This document shows, one piece after another, positions 16,756 to 25,154 of a DNA stretch of 64,000 bases. The translations under genes and the position numbers were made by a program. A model generated the notes under the pieces. It saw only the letters and a list, made by a program, of their open reading frames with translations. It searched no databases and had not been told where the DNA came from. Location of the stretch: contig NZ_OEQH01000003.1 of the NCBI RefSeq assembly GCF_900240385.1, positions 484,137 to 548,136 on the forward strand. Reading direction: 5' to 3'. The DNA is from Clostridium minihomine (GTDB lineage: Bacteria > Bacillota > Clostridia > Oscillospirales > Acutalibacteraceae). Positions within the stretch are counted from its first letter, which is position 1. The number at the start of each line of letters is the position of its first letter.

Positions 16756-18225
16756 ATGGAAACCGGTACCGGAAAAATTAAAAAGCTGCATGAGTCTTTG
16801 CAGAATAAGGAATTTTCCTGCGAGGAACTGACCCAAAAATATATTAAGGCAATTGAGGCCGATAACGCTGCCCTTAATGCCTATGTTCATACTACCCATG
16901 AAGCAGCCCTGCAAACCGCCCGCAAGGTAGATGCAAAAATTGCCCGGGGCGAACAGCTGGATCTTCTGGAAGGCATCCCCATGACGCTGAAGGACAACAT
17001 CTCTACCAAAGGGATTGAAACCACCTGCGGCTCTAAAATGCTGGAAAATTACCGCCCGGTGTTTGACGCAACCGTTTGGGAATTGCTGCAAAACCGCAAC
17101 GCGGTGCTTTTGGGCAAAACCAATATGGATGAATTCGCTATGGGTTCTTCCAGCGAAACTTCTGTTTACGGCGGTTCTTGGAACCCCCATAACACTGATT
17201 ATGTAGCCGGAGGAAGCTCTGGCGGCGTTGCCAGCGCTGTGGCCGGAAATCTGGCCGTTTACGGGCTGGGTACAGATACCGGCGGATCCATTCGCCAGCC
17301 GGCCAGTTTTTGCGGCATTGTGGGCCTGAAACCCACCTATGGCGCTGTTTCCCGTTATGGCGTGGTGGCGTATGCTTCCAGTTTTGATCAGGTTGGCCCT
17401 ATTGCCACATCGGTTGAGGATATCGCCTTGGTACACGATGCTCTGGCCAAATACGATCCGAAGGACTCCACTTCCCGCAGTACAGAAGGCTCCGCTTACA
17501 ATGCTCTTCCAAAGGATATTAAGGGCATGAAAATCGGTTTTGCTAAGCAATACTTTAACGGCGTGCGCGAAGAAGTAAAGCAAGCGGTGGAAAAATCCAT
17601 GCAAGTCTATCAAGACTTGGGTGCAGAATTGGTGGAACTGGATCTTCCCCAGCTTTCCTACTCTTTGCCGGTTTACTACATTTTAAGCTGCGCAGAGGCC
17701 TCTTCCAACCTGGGCCGTTTCGACGGAATCCGTTATGGATACAAAACCCAGCATTATAATGATGTGAATGAAATGGTAGCCAAAACCAGAAGCGAAGGCT
17801 TTGGCGATGAAGTAAAGCGCAGAATTCTGTTGGGGACTTATGTTTTAAGTGCCGGTTATTATGATGCCTATTATAAGAAAGCACAAAGCTTGCGCGGCGT
17901 CTTAATTGAGGCATTTAAAAGTGCTTTTGAGCGCTGTGATGTTATTGTTGCCCCCACAGTACCGATGACCGCTTTTGAACGAAACAAAGCAGCACAAAGC
18001 GCTGTGGAAACTTATCAGACCGACATCTGCACCGTACCTGTCAACATTGCGGGGCTGCCGGCACTATCGGTTCCCTGCGGCTTTGATCAAAAAGGACTTC
18101 CTATCGGCTTGCAGCTGATCGGAAATTCCTTCTGCGAAGCGACTCTGCTGAATGCGGCTTATCAATTTGAGCAGGCAACCAGAGAAACTGTCTTCCGCGC
18201 AGCAAAAACGGGGGTGCAACTATGA
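16756..18225 (+). CDS. gatA: Asp/Glu-tRNA amidotransferase subunit A
   Basis: Amidase subunit releasing ammonia from glutamine for transamidation, 489 residues. The Ser-cisSer-Lys triad lies in IPMTLKDNISTKG (Lys), AGGSSGGVASAVAG (cis-Ser) and GLGTDTGGSIRQPASFCG (nucleophile). ATG 16756 with GGCAGGTG upstream fits the family N-terminus better than a GTG at 16747. Its stop overlaps the gatB start (ATGA), so the pair is coupled. Confidence 0.95.
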   Translation: METGTGKIKKLHESLQNKEFSCEELTQKYIKAIEADNAALNAYVHTTHEAALQTARKVDAKIARGEQLDLLEGIPMTLKDNISTKGIETTCGSKMLENYRPVFDATVWELLQNRNAVLLGKTNMDEFAMGSSSETSVYGGSWNPHNTDYVAGGSSGGVASAVAGNLAVYGLGTDTGGSIRQPASFCGIVGLKPTYGAVSRYGVVAYASSFDQVGPIATSVEDIALVHDALAKYDPKDSTSRSTEGSAYNALPKDIKGMKIGFAKQYFNGVREEVKQAVEKSMQVYQDLGAELVELDLPQLSYSLPVYYILSCAEASSNLGRFDGIRYGYKTQHYNDVNEMVAKTRSEGFGDEVKRRILLGTYVLSAGYYDAYYKKAQSLRGVLIEAFKSAFERCDVIVAPTVPMTAFERNKAAQSAVETYQTDICTVPVNIAGLPALSVPCGFDQKGLPIGLQLIGNSFCEATLLNAAYQFEQATRETVFRAAKTGVQL

Positions 18226-19637
18226 AATATGAATTAGTATCGGGGTTGGAAACTCATGTAGAGCTTTCCACCAACACAAAAATCTTTTGCAGCTGCTCGA
18301 CAGAGTTCGGCGGCGAACCCAACAGCCACTGCTGCCCCGTGTGCCTGGGCTTTCCGGGAACCCTTCCCACGCTGAATAAAAGAGCGGTGGAATATGCCAT
18401 TATGGCCGGTCTTGCCACCAACTGTGAAATTTCTAATATTTCAAAAATGGATCGCAAAAACTATTTCTATCCGGATTTGCCGAAGGCATACCAGATTTCT
18501 CAATTTGATATGCCGATTTGCAAAAACGGATTTATTGAGCTTTCCAACGGGCGCAAAATCCGGATTAACCATATTCACATTGAAGAAGATGCCGGAAAGC
18601 TGGTTCATCAAAACGGCAACACCTATGTAGATTACAACCGCGGCGGTGTTCCTCTGATTGAAATCGTAACAGAACCGGACATTCGCAGCAGCGAAGAAAC
18701 CCGCGAATATGTGGAAAAGCTTCAGCTGATCATGAAATACATCGGCGTGTCCGACTGCAAAATGCAAGAAGGCTCTATGCGCTGTGACGTGAACATCTCT
18801 GTGCGCCCTGAAGGCAGCGAAGAATATGGAACCCGCACCGAAATTAAAAACATGAACTCCATTACCTTTATGACAAAGGCCATAGAATACGAATACAGCC
18901 GCCAAATAGATGTTTTGGAAAACGGCGGAACCATTACTCAGGAAACTCTGCGCTACAATGAGCAGGACAACACCACTTCCAGCATGAGAAGCAAAGAAGA
19001 CGCTGACGATTACCGTTATTTCCGCGACCCGGATCTGGTAACCATTCACGTTACCGACGAAGAAGTGGATGCACTGCGCCGGTCTTTGCCGGAGCTGCCC
19101 CACGTCAAGCGCGAACGGTATATCGCAGAGCTGGGCTTGCCTGAGGCAGATGCATTGCAGCTGGCCAAATCCCGTGCCATTGCAGAGTTCTTTGAAGCCG
19201 CCTGTGAAGGCGTGGCAAACCCCAAAGTGGTAGCCAACTGCATCATCGGTCAAATTTTCCGCCGGATGGAAAATGACGATGCCAAAGAAAAGTTTGAGGT
19301 ATCGATTCCAGCCTCTTATTTAAGAGATCTGGTTCTTCTTTTGGACAGTGGGAAGATTCGCATGAATCTGCTTAAAACAACTTTGGACAAAATGCTGGAT
19401 AGCGGAAAGCCTGCTGCCGAATTCCTAAGCGAAAACGATTTAAGCGGCGTGGATTCCGACACCCTGAAAAAATACTGCCAAGAGGCTGTGGCGGCAAACC
19501 CCAATGCAGTGGCCGATTACCGTGCCGGCAAAGAAAAGGCTTTGAAGGCGCTTTTAGGCAATGTTATGAAAGCTTCCCGCGGAAGAGCAGATGCTTTAGA
19601 AGCGGAGCGGCTGTTAATCGAACTGATTTCCGAATAA
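18222..19637 (+). CDS. gatB: Asp/Glu-tRNA amidotransferase subunit B
   Basis: Kinase/transamidase subunit that binds the mischarged tRNA, 471 residues. Landmarks are YELVSGLETHVELSTNTKIFCSCS at the N-terminus, CPVCLGFPGTLPTLN, MDRKNYFYPDLPKAYQISQ, CKMQEGSMRCDVNISVRP and the C-terminal YqeY/tail domain ending with VMKASRGRADA. It completes aspS-gatC-gatA-gatB, the machinery for indirect Asn-tRNA (and Gln-tRNA) formation. Confidence 0.96.
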   Translation: MKYELVSGLETHVELSTNTKIFCSCSTEFGGEPNSHCCPVCLGFPGTLPTLNKRAVEYAIMAGLATNCEISNISKMDRKNYFYPDLPKAYQISQFDMPICKNGFIELSNGRKIRINHIHIEEDAGKLVHQNGNTYVDYNRGGVPLIEIVTEPDIRSSEETREYVEKLQLIMKYIGVSDCKMQEGSMRCDVNISVRPEGSEEYGTRTEIKNMNSITFMTKAIEYEYSRQIDVLENGGTITQETLRYNEQDNTTSSMRSKEDADDYRYFRDPDLVTIHVTDEEVDALRRSLPELPHVKRERYIAELGLPEADALQLAKSRAIAEFFEAACEGVANPKVVANCIIGQIFRRMENDDAKEKFEVSIPASYLRDLVLLLDSGKIRMNLLKTTLDKMLDSGKPAAEFLSENDLSGVDSDTLKKYCQEAVAANPNAVADYRAGKEKALKALLGNVMKASRGRADALEAERLLIELISE

Positions 19638-19668
19638 AATACGGATGGAAAAACGGAGGGATAGTTCC

Positions 19669-19968
19669 ATGGAATTCACTAAAAATGCAAACCGCATTTT
19701 CGCAAATGATGAAAACGGAAAACTAATTGCTGAAATTACATTTCCTGCGATTTCTGACACGGCTGTTGACATTAACCACACCTTTGTGGATGATTCTCTG
19801 CGCGGGCAAGGCATTGCAGGCCAGTTAATGCTGGCGGCTGTGGACAGCATTCGGGCTCAAGGCAAGAAAGCCATTGCCACCTGCCCTTATGCAGTAAAAT
19901 GGTTTGAAAAAAATTCCGATTTTTCCGATTTATTGGCTTCCTCCGCAGATATTTCCAGCAATAATTAA
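19669..19968 (+). CDS. GNAT-like N-acetyltransferase (YjdJ/COG2388 family)
   Basis: Small acetyltransferase-fold protein of 99 residues. The acetyl-CoA segment VDDSLRGQGIAGQLMLAAVDSIR and the following KKAIATCPYAVKWFEK are typical of this short family; its substrate is unknown. ATG 19669 has GGAGGGAT upstream; an in-frame start at 19645 lacks one. It follows gatB by 31 bases and may be co-transcribed with it. Confidence 0.88.
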   Translation: MEFTKNANRIFANDENGKLIAEITFPAISDTAVDINHTFVDDSLRGQGIAGQLMLAAVDSIRAQGKKAIATCPYAVKWFEKNSDFSDLLASSADISSNN

Positions 19969-20210
19969 TGGTCTTCTGCACAAGCTATTGTCGAGGCAGT
20001 TCAAGCGTTTTAAAAAGTCATTGACTAAAATTCTTCCGAAATAGGATAGAATTATGATTCTCTTTCAGAGATCGCTTCTGCCCTTTGTTTTCAGCCAAAT
20101 CTATTTGCAGAAAACTTCTGAATGGAATATTTTTTGCTTGAAGCCTCTTGGTAAGTCCGCCTATGACAGGACGTATAATATCACTATTAAAGCAAGACTG
20201 AATAAAAACG

Positions 20211-20247
20211 GGGGAAGAACTCTGGTGGTTCTTCCCCTTGTTTTTTT
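20211..20247 (+). terminator. Rho-independent terminator
   Basis: GGGGAAGAAC, 7-base loop, GTTCTTCCCC, then TTGTTTTTTT. It closes the aspS-gat-acetyltransferase unit; 19969-20210 holds nothing else I can identify. Confidence 0.9.
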
Positions 20248-20296
20248 GCGTTTCTCTTAGTAACCACAAAATAATAAGGCGGCTCCCTTAATTGGA

Positions 20297-20325
20297 TTGA
20301 CAAACAAAAAATTCTTTGCTACAAT
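20297..20325 (+). promoter_or_regulatory. SigA promoter of the PadR operon
   Basis: Perfect TTGACA, 17 bases, TACAAT. Confidence 0.88.
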
Positions 20326-20330
20326 CGGTT

Positions 20331-20347
20331 TATATCTAACCGATATA
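20331..20347. promoter_or_regulatory. Operator candidate for the PadR regulator
   Basis: TATATC-TAACC-GATATA is a perfect dyad at the predicted transcription start. PadR regulators often bind AT-rich dyads at their own promoters, so autorepression is the simplest reading. Confidence 0.6.
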
Positions 20348-20371
20348 TAATTAATTGATATGGAGATATTT

Positions 20372-20893
20372 ATGTTAGAGTATATCATTTTGGGTATGTT
20401 AATGCAAAAAGAAATGAGCGGATATGATCTAAAACAATGGATGGGAGAATGTACTTCTTATTTTTTTGATGCAAGTTTCGGCAGCATCTACCCTGCTCTC
20501 AAAAGAATGGAGCAAAAGGGCTATATTGTTTGCCGTGAGTCAGTGGAAGACAGTAAGTTCAAAAAACTATATTCCATCACTGATATTGGAAAGAAAGATT
20601 TTCTCGATTGGCTGGAGCAGCCAATCGAGTTTGTAAAAGCCAACCATAGTTATTTAGTCCGTATTTATTTCTATCATTACTTGCCGCTTGATGTAGCGAT
20701 TCGAAATCTAAAAGATTTTATTATTGTTTTGAAGCAGCATTTAGATCAGTTAAATCGGCAAAAACAGAGAGCTGAAAATATGTATTCTGTGAAAGGTAAT
20801 TTTGCATATTCTACTATTATTTGTGGGATTCATTATTTTGAGGCTATTTTAACTTGGTGTAATGGATTGGTTTACCAATTAGAAGATGCCTAA
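20372..20893 (+). CDS. PadR family transcriptional regulator
   Basis: Winged-helix regulator of 173 residues, the PadR form with a C-terminal coiled dimerisation part. The DNA-binding half reads LEYIILGMLMQKEMSGYDLKQWM, GSIYPALKRMEQKGYIVC and KLYSITDIGKKDFLDWL. ATG 20372 with GGAGAT upstream is preferred to ATG 20360. It heads an operon with a 48-residue membrane peptide and two flavodoxin-like proteins; a dyad at the promoter suggests autoregulation. Confidence 0.9.
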   Translation: MLEYIILGMLMQKEMSGYDLKQWMGECTSYFFDASFGSIYPALKRMEQKGYIVCRESVEDSKFKKLYSITDIGKKDFLDWLEQPIEFVKANHSYLVRIYFYHYLPLDVAIRNLKDFIIVLKQHLDQLNRQKQRAENMYSVKGNFAYSTIICGIHYFEAILTWCNGLVYQLEDA

Positions 20894-20930
20894 CATTTTT
20901 TATCCTATTATTTAAGGAGCAAACATTCTT

Positions 20931-21077
20931 ATGAAAAGGATAAAATTAAAATTTCCTATTAAACTTATTCTTCGCATTTTATTTGTGACATCCGGATTTA
21001 TCCTGATTCTCTTATCTACAATACGAAAAGGCATTGATGATTATAAAAACAGTTTTAATCATTTGGAAAGTGGATAA
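20931..21077 (+). CDS. Small membrane peptide, 48 residues
   Basis: Short frame with AAGGAG 11 bases upstream of ATG 20931. It has a basic N-terminus (KRIKLKFPIKL), one hydrophobic helix (LILRILFVTSGFILILLST) and a polar tail ending in HLESG. It lies between padR and the flavodoxin-like genes, same strand, short gaps. It is not a family I know; composition and context make translation plausible. Confidence 0.5.
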   Translation: MKRIKLKFPIKLILRILFVTSGFILILLSTIRKGIDDYKNSFNHLESG

Positions 21078-21134
21078 AATTTTGCCCCATTGTATCGTTT
21101 CGATATATATTTATACGACAGGAGTACGTAAGCT

Positions 21135-21641
21135 ATGAAATTATATATTCATGATTTGAGTGAGAAGGATTTTAACGACGTGATACAAAGGCAAAAGGAT
21201 GATATCGTCATCTCTGAAACAAACAAACTCCATAGCTGTTTGGGATGTTATGACTGTTGGTTAAAAACACCGACAAAATGTGCCATCAAGGATGATTATA
21301 GCAATTTGGGAAAGGTATTTGCCAACTGTGATGACATTATTATGATCAGCAATTGCTATTATGGGGGCTTTAGTCCTTTTGTAAAAGGGATTATGGATAG
21401 AAGTCTTTCGTATTTTCTGCCTTATCTGGAAATACGAAAAGGTGAAAGCCGACATAAACTACGGTACAAAAAGAAGATAAATACCATTCAAGTGCATTTT
21501 TATGGTGAAGACATTACCCAAGAAGAGAAAAAGACAGCAAAGCAACTGGTATTAGCAAACAGCCGCCAATTCAACATAAGAAATGAGTCCTGTGTCAAAT
21601 TTTATAGCTCTATTATAGAAATGAAGGGACTGGTATTATGA
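21135..21641 (+). CDS. Flavodoxin-like fold protein
   Basis: Protein of 168 residues resembling NAD(P)H-dependent FMN reductases / iron-sulfur flavoproteins. LHSCLGCYDCWLKTPTKCAIKDD gives the CxxCxxC segment found in Fe-S flavoproteins and in many FMN reductases, followed by the flavin-contact strand DDIIMISNCYYGGFSPFVKGIMDRS. The classical N-terminal phosphate loop is missing, as the protein starts directly at a short strand. ATG 21135 has GGAG upstream. Its stop overlaps the next gene in ATGA, implying a heteromeric pair or consecutive steps. Confidence 0.75.
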   Translation: MKLYIHDLSEKDFNDVIQRQKDDIVISETNKLHSCLGCYDCWLKTPTKCAIKDDYSNLGKVFANCDDIIMISNCYYGGFSPFVKGIMDRSLSYFLPYLEIRKGESRHKLRYKKKINTIQVHFYGEDITQEEKKTAKQLVLANSRQFNIRNESCVKFYSSIIEMKGLVL

Positions 21642-22282
21642 AAATCGCTCTGATCAACGCGAGCCCAAAGGCTGATAAAAGCACATCTGGGCTACTTTTA
21701 AATTATATCAAAACGAAACTACTGCCGGATATCAGAACAGAACTATATGATATTAGCGGTAAAGATCTTACACCGGAAAACATGGCAAAGATTTTCGATG
21801 CGGATGCCGTTGTTTTTGCCCTGCCTGTATACATGGATTCTTTGCCCTCACATCTTCTGTCCCCCCTGTTCCAAATGGAAAGCTATCGGAAAGATAACCC
21901 CCTAAATAACCCTGTTGTTTATACAATCGTAAACGGAGGCTTTTACGAAGGAAAAAATTCCATTATTGCAATTGATATGATGAAACATTGGTGCAAAAAA
22001 GCAGGACTGAAATGGGGTCAGGCCCTTGGCAGCGGCGCTGGCGATATGTATGGTTCACTTTCCAGTGTGCCAATGGGAGTAGGGCCAACCGCCAATTTAG
22101 GGAAAGCCCTTGATAAAATAGTAGACACAATCAACCGCTTAGACATGGGTGAAAACATAATTGTCTCACCTAATATTCCACGATTTGCTTGGAAAATGGG
22201 TGCTTCTATTTTAGTATGGAATAAGCGTGCGAAAGCAAATGGTTTGTCTAAAAAAGACTTGTACTATGCTAAAATAGACTAA
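21638..22282 (+). CDS. Flavodoxin-like NAD(P)H-dependent oxidoreductase
   Basis: Protein of 214 residues. The N-terminus MKIALINASPKADKSTSGLLL is the flavin phosphate loop of the NADPH-dependent FMN reductase fold; ADAVVFALPVYMDSLPSHLLSPL and TIVNGGFYEGKNS are the second and third flavin-contact segments. The first protein of the pair lacks the loop, so the two may be complementary. Substrate unknown. It is the last gene of the PadR operon. Confidence 0.8.
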   Translation: MKIALINASPKADKSTSGLLLNYIKTKLLPDIRTELYDISGKDLTPENMAKIFDADAVVFALPVYMDSLPSHLLSPLFQMESYRKDNPLNNPVVYTIVNGGFYEGKNSIIAIDMMKHWCKKAGLKWGQALGSGAGDMYGSLSSVPMGVGPTANLGKALDKIVDTINRLDMGENIIVSPNIPRFAWKMGASILVWNKRAKANGLSKKDLYYAKID

Positions 22283-22390
22283 ATAAACTCTATCAGCTGT
22301 TATGTTTTTATGTTTTAATGAAAGGGCTACGAGAAGCGGATGAACTATATAAAAATCAGGTTTGTCTGTATCCGTGCCCTATAAAAACAA

Positions 22391-22426
22391 AATCCCCCAC
22401 AAAACCAAAAGGGGCTGTGGGGGATT
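22391..22426 (+). terminator. Hairpin after the flavodoxin operon
   Basis: AATCCCCCACA / TGTGGGGGATT around a 14-base loop, followed by a second small GC stem (CCGCC-TGA-GGCGG type at 22430-22443) and later Ts. Between 22444 and 22650 I see only another imperfect stem (CCTGTGGTT / AACCACAGG near 22532-22560). Confidence 0.65.
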
Positions 22427-22654
22427 TGTCCGCCTGACGGCGGGTTAGTTAGCATTTTTTCAAAAAGAGAAAACATGAAAAATTCAAATATTTCAATCCT
22501 CAAAAAGAGGTACTTATAATTTGTCTGCCGGCCTGTGGTTCGGTATTCCGACCAACCACAGGCGGTTTATAGCAGTGTTTCTTTGTTGTTTTTAGTATAA
22601 GATACAGATATGTGAAAACTATGAACCCAATAAGAACATTTCAAAAATATGGAT

Positions 22655-22690
22655 AAAAAATCGCGGCCCGGATTAATTATCCGAGCCGCG
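22655..22690 (-). terminator. Terminator of the peptide gene pair
   Basis: Reverse strand CGCGGC-T-CGGAT / ATCCG-G-GCCGCG stem with a 5-base loop followed by TTTTTT, 16 bases after the second peptide stop. Confidence 0.85.
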
Positions 22691-22705
22691 GCTTATTATT
22701 TTCTT

Positions 22706-22762
22706 TTACTGGCACTGTCCCAGATACTGGAGAAGCAGTTGAAATAAATCCTGGCAATTCAT
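22706..22762 (-). CDS. Short Cys-containing peptide, 18 residues (copy 2)
   Basis: ATG 22762 is preceded by AAAGGAG seven bases upstream. The peptide is MNCQDLFQLLLQYLGQCQ. It is a clear paralogue of the peptide encoded just upstream: the pattern MNCQ-x-L-x-QLLLQ-x-LGQC is shared, with Cys at 3 and 17. It would form an amphipathic helix rich in Leu and Gln. A strong hairpin terminator follows. I know no family; a signalling, membrane-active or regulatory (leader) peptide are all possible. Confidence 0.6.
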   Translation of the reverse strand: MNCQDLFQLLLQYLGQCQ

Positions 22763-22818
22763 AATTATTCTCCTTTTTCATCAATCAAAAAATAAAATGT
22801 ACTTTTTAAAGAAAAGAG

Positions 22819-22878
22819 TTATTTGCTGCACTGGCCCAAAGATTGGAGCAACAGCTGAATCAGTTCCTGGCAATTCAT
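22819..22878 (-). CDS. Short Cys-containing peptide, 19 residues (copy 1)
   Basis: ATG 22878 with AAAGGAG ten bases upstream encodes MNCQELIQLLLQSLGQCSK. Synonymous differences from the second copy (CTG/TTA, TTG/CTT, CAA/CAG) show that the peptide rather than the DNA has been conserved. The two genes are 56 bases apart on one strand between a promoter candidate and a terminator, so they form a compact two-gene unit. Function unknown. Confidence 0.6.
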   Translation of the reverse strand: MNCQELIQLLLQSLGQCSK

Positions 22879-22941
22879 AATCAACATTCTCCTTTTTTAG
22901 ATTCACTCAAAGGTTTATTGATTGCTTTTGAATGTGCCTAA

Positions 22942-22970
22942 AGTGTAACATTTCTGTAACCATTGATCAA
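22942..22970 (-). promoter_or_regulatory. Promoter candidate for the peptide genes
   Basis: Reverse strand TTGATC, 17 bases, TACACT, about 60 bases before the first peptide start. Moderate match. The stretch 22971-23159 shows nothing else. Confidence 0.45.
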
Positions 22971-23159
22971 ATGCAATTTTTAACATGGAAAAAGAAGAAA
23001 ATTTTGTAATTTTTCTATTTTATCCTTTATAAAATAGAAGTTGCTTTTGGGGGCAGAAACCTTCGAAAATGAAGCTTTTCTTACGAAACAATTCTCTATC
23101 ATTAGAAGACAGAAAGTTTTATTCATTGTAATTACCCGGAATTTCAGATCAGGAATATA

Positions 23160-24320
23160 CTATTCCGAGTCCTCATTTTTCTTAAAATCGTTGCCAGTCA
23201 GCCCTTCCCGAGCCAGCATAGCCTCTAAAACCGAAATATCAGAAGAAATATCCAAAGTCACATCTCCGAACAGGCTGTCTAATAAATTTTCAAATGCAGT
23301 ATTAATGGTATCCAGACTTTCACGAATTTGTTTTTTTGCCGTGGTAATATTTTCGCCCTGAACCGGCTGCATATCAAAATGACAATAAGAATTGATTAGT
23401 TTCAACGTGGTGGGCAAATAATAATCATTAAATTTTCGGATCTGACTTTCCTTTTCGGGATGTTTCTCCACATAACTTAAGATTTTTTCCGTTACACTTT
23501 CCAGTCTGGTAATCTTTAAATAAAGGACATCATCTTTTACAAAATCCTTTGCCAGCCGAATTTGATGAAGCTGATTCCTGCCCTTTTCTACTACAGAAGA
23601 ATCCCGGGTGCTCTTTTCTGAGGATTCACGTTCTCTTTCCTCCATAGAATGCTGCGCCTGCAAATATTGCTGATAAGTTTCCTGCCCCAACATCAGGCAG
23701 GTTCGCTGATCATCCAGATATCCATCCGGAAGCATGTTTGTTCGAATTATTTTTTCCAGGTCCTTCACCACAAATTCCGGTTCTTTTCGCACCATTTTAG
23801 CCAATTGATCAATGGAACAGAAATTAGCACCGCCAACACATTTTAAATAAAGCTTTAAACGAGAGAGCCTTCCCCTTAGTTTGCAGCCTTTCCCCAACAT
23901 CAAGGCTGACATTGCCCCAAAGGGAATCACCCCTGCCAAAAAGACACCAAAAACCATTTCCATGGCCATGCCGGTTATAGCGGAAAGCATAAGTCCAAAA
24001 ACCGATAACGCGGCAACCAGACCAAATAGACCCCCAAAAACCAAAAGCAGAACGCTGGCCACCTGTTTCCATGGGAAATTAGAATCCGAATACCGCAGGG
24101 GCGTTACCTGCGGCATCATTGGGTCTGCCATAGGCTCTTCTGGCCTTTTGCGAGAGCGTTTATTCCGCTTGTGACGATAAGCGTAGGACTTCCCTCCAAA
24201 TGCACCATGAAAGGTGTCTTCTACCTCATTCTTTAAATCCTGGAATTCTTCGGATCGAACCACATCTTTCACACTATGACTGATCTGTCTTCCCAACATC
24301 GAAAAAAATTTTTCAAACAT
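23160..24320 (-). CDS. XpaC-like (5-bromo-4-chloroindolyl phosphate hydrolysis) family protein
   Basis: Protein of 386 residues, similar in plan to XpaC/COG4915 proteins, whose biochemical role is not established. Order: N-terminal amphipathic part (FEKFFSMLGRQISHSVKDVV), a basic linker with KRNKRSRKR, two hydrophobic segments at about residues 85-142, then a cytoplasmic helical domain to the C-terminus with DYYLPTTLKLINSYCHF, a diagnostic stretch. GAGGAAAC precedes ATG 24320. The usual TelA-type neighbour is not present here. A leader of about 160 bases separates it from its promoter. Confidence 0.8.
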   Translation of the reverse strand: MFEKFFSMLGRQISHSVKDVVRSEEFQDLKNEVEDTFHGAFGGKSYAYRHKRNKRSRKRPEEPMADPMMPQVTPLRYSDSNFPWKQVASVLLLVFGGLFGLVAALSVFGLMLSAITGMAMEMVFGVFLAGVIPFGAMSALMLGKGCKLRGRLSRLKLYLKCVGGANFCSIDQLAKMVRKEPEFVVKDLEKIIRTNMLPDGYLDDQRTCLMLGQETYQQYLQAQHSMEERERESSEKSTRDSSVVEKGRNQLHQIRLAKDFVKDDVLYLKITRLESVTEKILSYVEKHPEKESQIRKFNDYYLPTTLKLINSYCHFDMQPVQGENITTAKKQIRESLDTINTAFENLLDSLFGDVTLDISSDISVLEAMLAREGLTGNDFKKNEDSE

Positions 24321-24486
24321 ATTGTTTCCTCACTATGTAGTTCTTTAAAAAGGACAGCTTTCCATTCCAGTGTCTGAAACTGAAAATCTGTTTTTGTGCC
24401 CCAGCTGTTCCGGAACCATCACAACAGCTATCTCTTTCTATTGTGTCACGCATCAAAAGCCATTTACTCTGTGATGCTGCACTTTT

Positions 24487-24515
24487 ATTATACCGAAATA
24501 ATACGAAATTGACAA
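24487..24515 (-). promoter_or_regulatory. SigA promoter of the xpaC-like gene
   Basis: Reverse strand TTGTCA, 17 bases, TATAAT. Confidence 0.75.
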
Positions 24516-24626
24516 CATTGTATTCGATATAGGTGTTCCACCCCTTCTTTTTAACCTTGTTTATTTTCTTCTTTTTACGAAATATGTCAAAGTTTGAAAA
24601 ATTTTGAAAAAAGTTTTAAAAACATA

Positions 24627-24655
24627 TTGACATATAGCAGAAAACCAGATATAAT
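24627..24655 (+). promoter_or_regulatory. SigA promoter of the tRNA pair
   Basis: Consensus TTGACA, 17 bases, consensus TATAAT, about 35 bases before tRNA-Asp: a strong stable-RNA promoter. Confidence 0.92.
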
Positions 24656-24697
24656 AATCATCGTTGTCCCGGTAAATTGTTTCCGTGTTTTACACAC

Positions 24698-24774
24698 GGC
24701 TCGGTAGTTCAGTTGGTTAGAACGCTAGCCTGTCACGCTAGAGGTCGACGGTTCGAACCCGTTCCGAGTCGCCA
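24698..24774 (+). tRNA. tRNA-Asp (GTC)
   Basis: Complete 77-base cloverleaf with encoded CCA: acceptor GGCTCGG/CCGAGTC, anticodon arm CTAGC-CTGTCAC-GCTAG with GTC, T loop TTCGAAC. If AspRS is non-discriminating, it charges this tRNA and tRNA-Asn. Confidence 0.97.
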
Positions 24775-24778
24775 ATTT

Positions 24779-24854
24779 GCTGCTATGGCTCAGTTGGCAG
24801 AGCACGTCCTTGGTAAGGACGAGGTCACGCGTTCGAATCGCGTTAGCAGCTCCA
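24779..24854 (+). tRNA. tRNA-Thr (GGT)
   Basis: Complete 76-base cloverleaf with encoded CCA: acceptor GCTGCTA/TAGCAGC, anticodon arm CGTCC-TTGGTAA-GGACG with GGT, T loop TTCGAAT. It is four bases after tRNA-Asp and shares its promoter and terminator. Confidence 0.97.
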
Positions 24855-24856
24855 AT

Positions 24857-24891
24857 AAAAACCGCTTAGTTTAAAACTAAGCGGTTTTTTT
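24857..24891 (+). terminator. Terminator of the tRNA operon
   Basis: AAAACCGCTTAGTTT / AAACTAAGCGGTTTT stem ending in a run of Ts, immediately after tRNA-Thr. Confidence 0.93.
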
Positions 24892-25154
24892 GTTTTGAAT
24901 TTAAAAATAACAGCAGATTACTTTAATTTGGAATGTATCAGAAAAGTGAAAAAAGGGCAACTTTTTATCAGGTTTTAATCTACAAAGTGATTTTGCCAAA
25001 GAGAATCACAAGTGAAAAACCACTGACTAATTTGCTTTCGCGAAATTTTTCGCAGCACCTGTCGTTTTTGGCATTGGGACTCTGTCAATCGTTTCTCATC
25101 CTTACAATCTTTTCCTGAATTGAGATAAAATACAAATAGAAAAGAGGTGATAAA

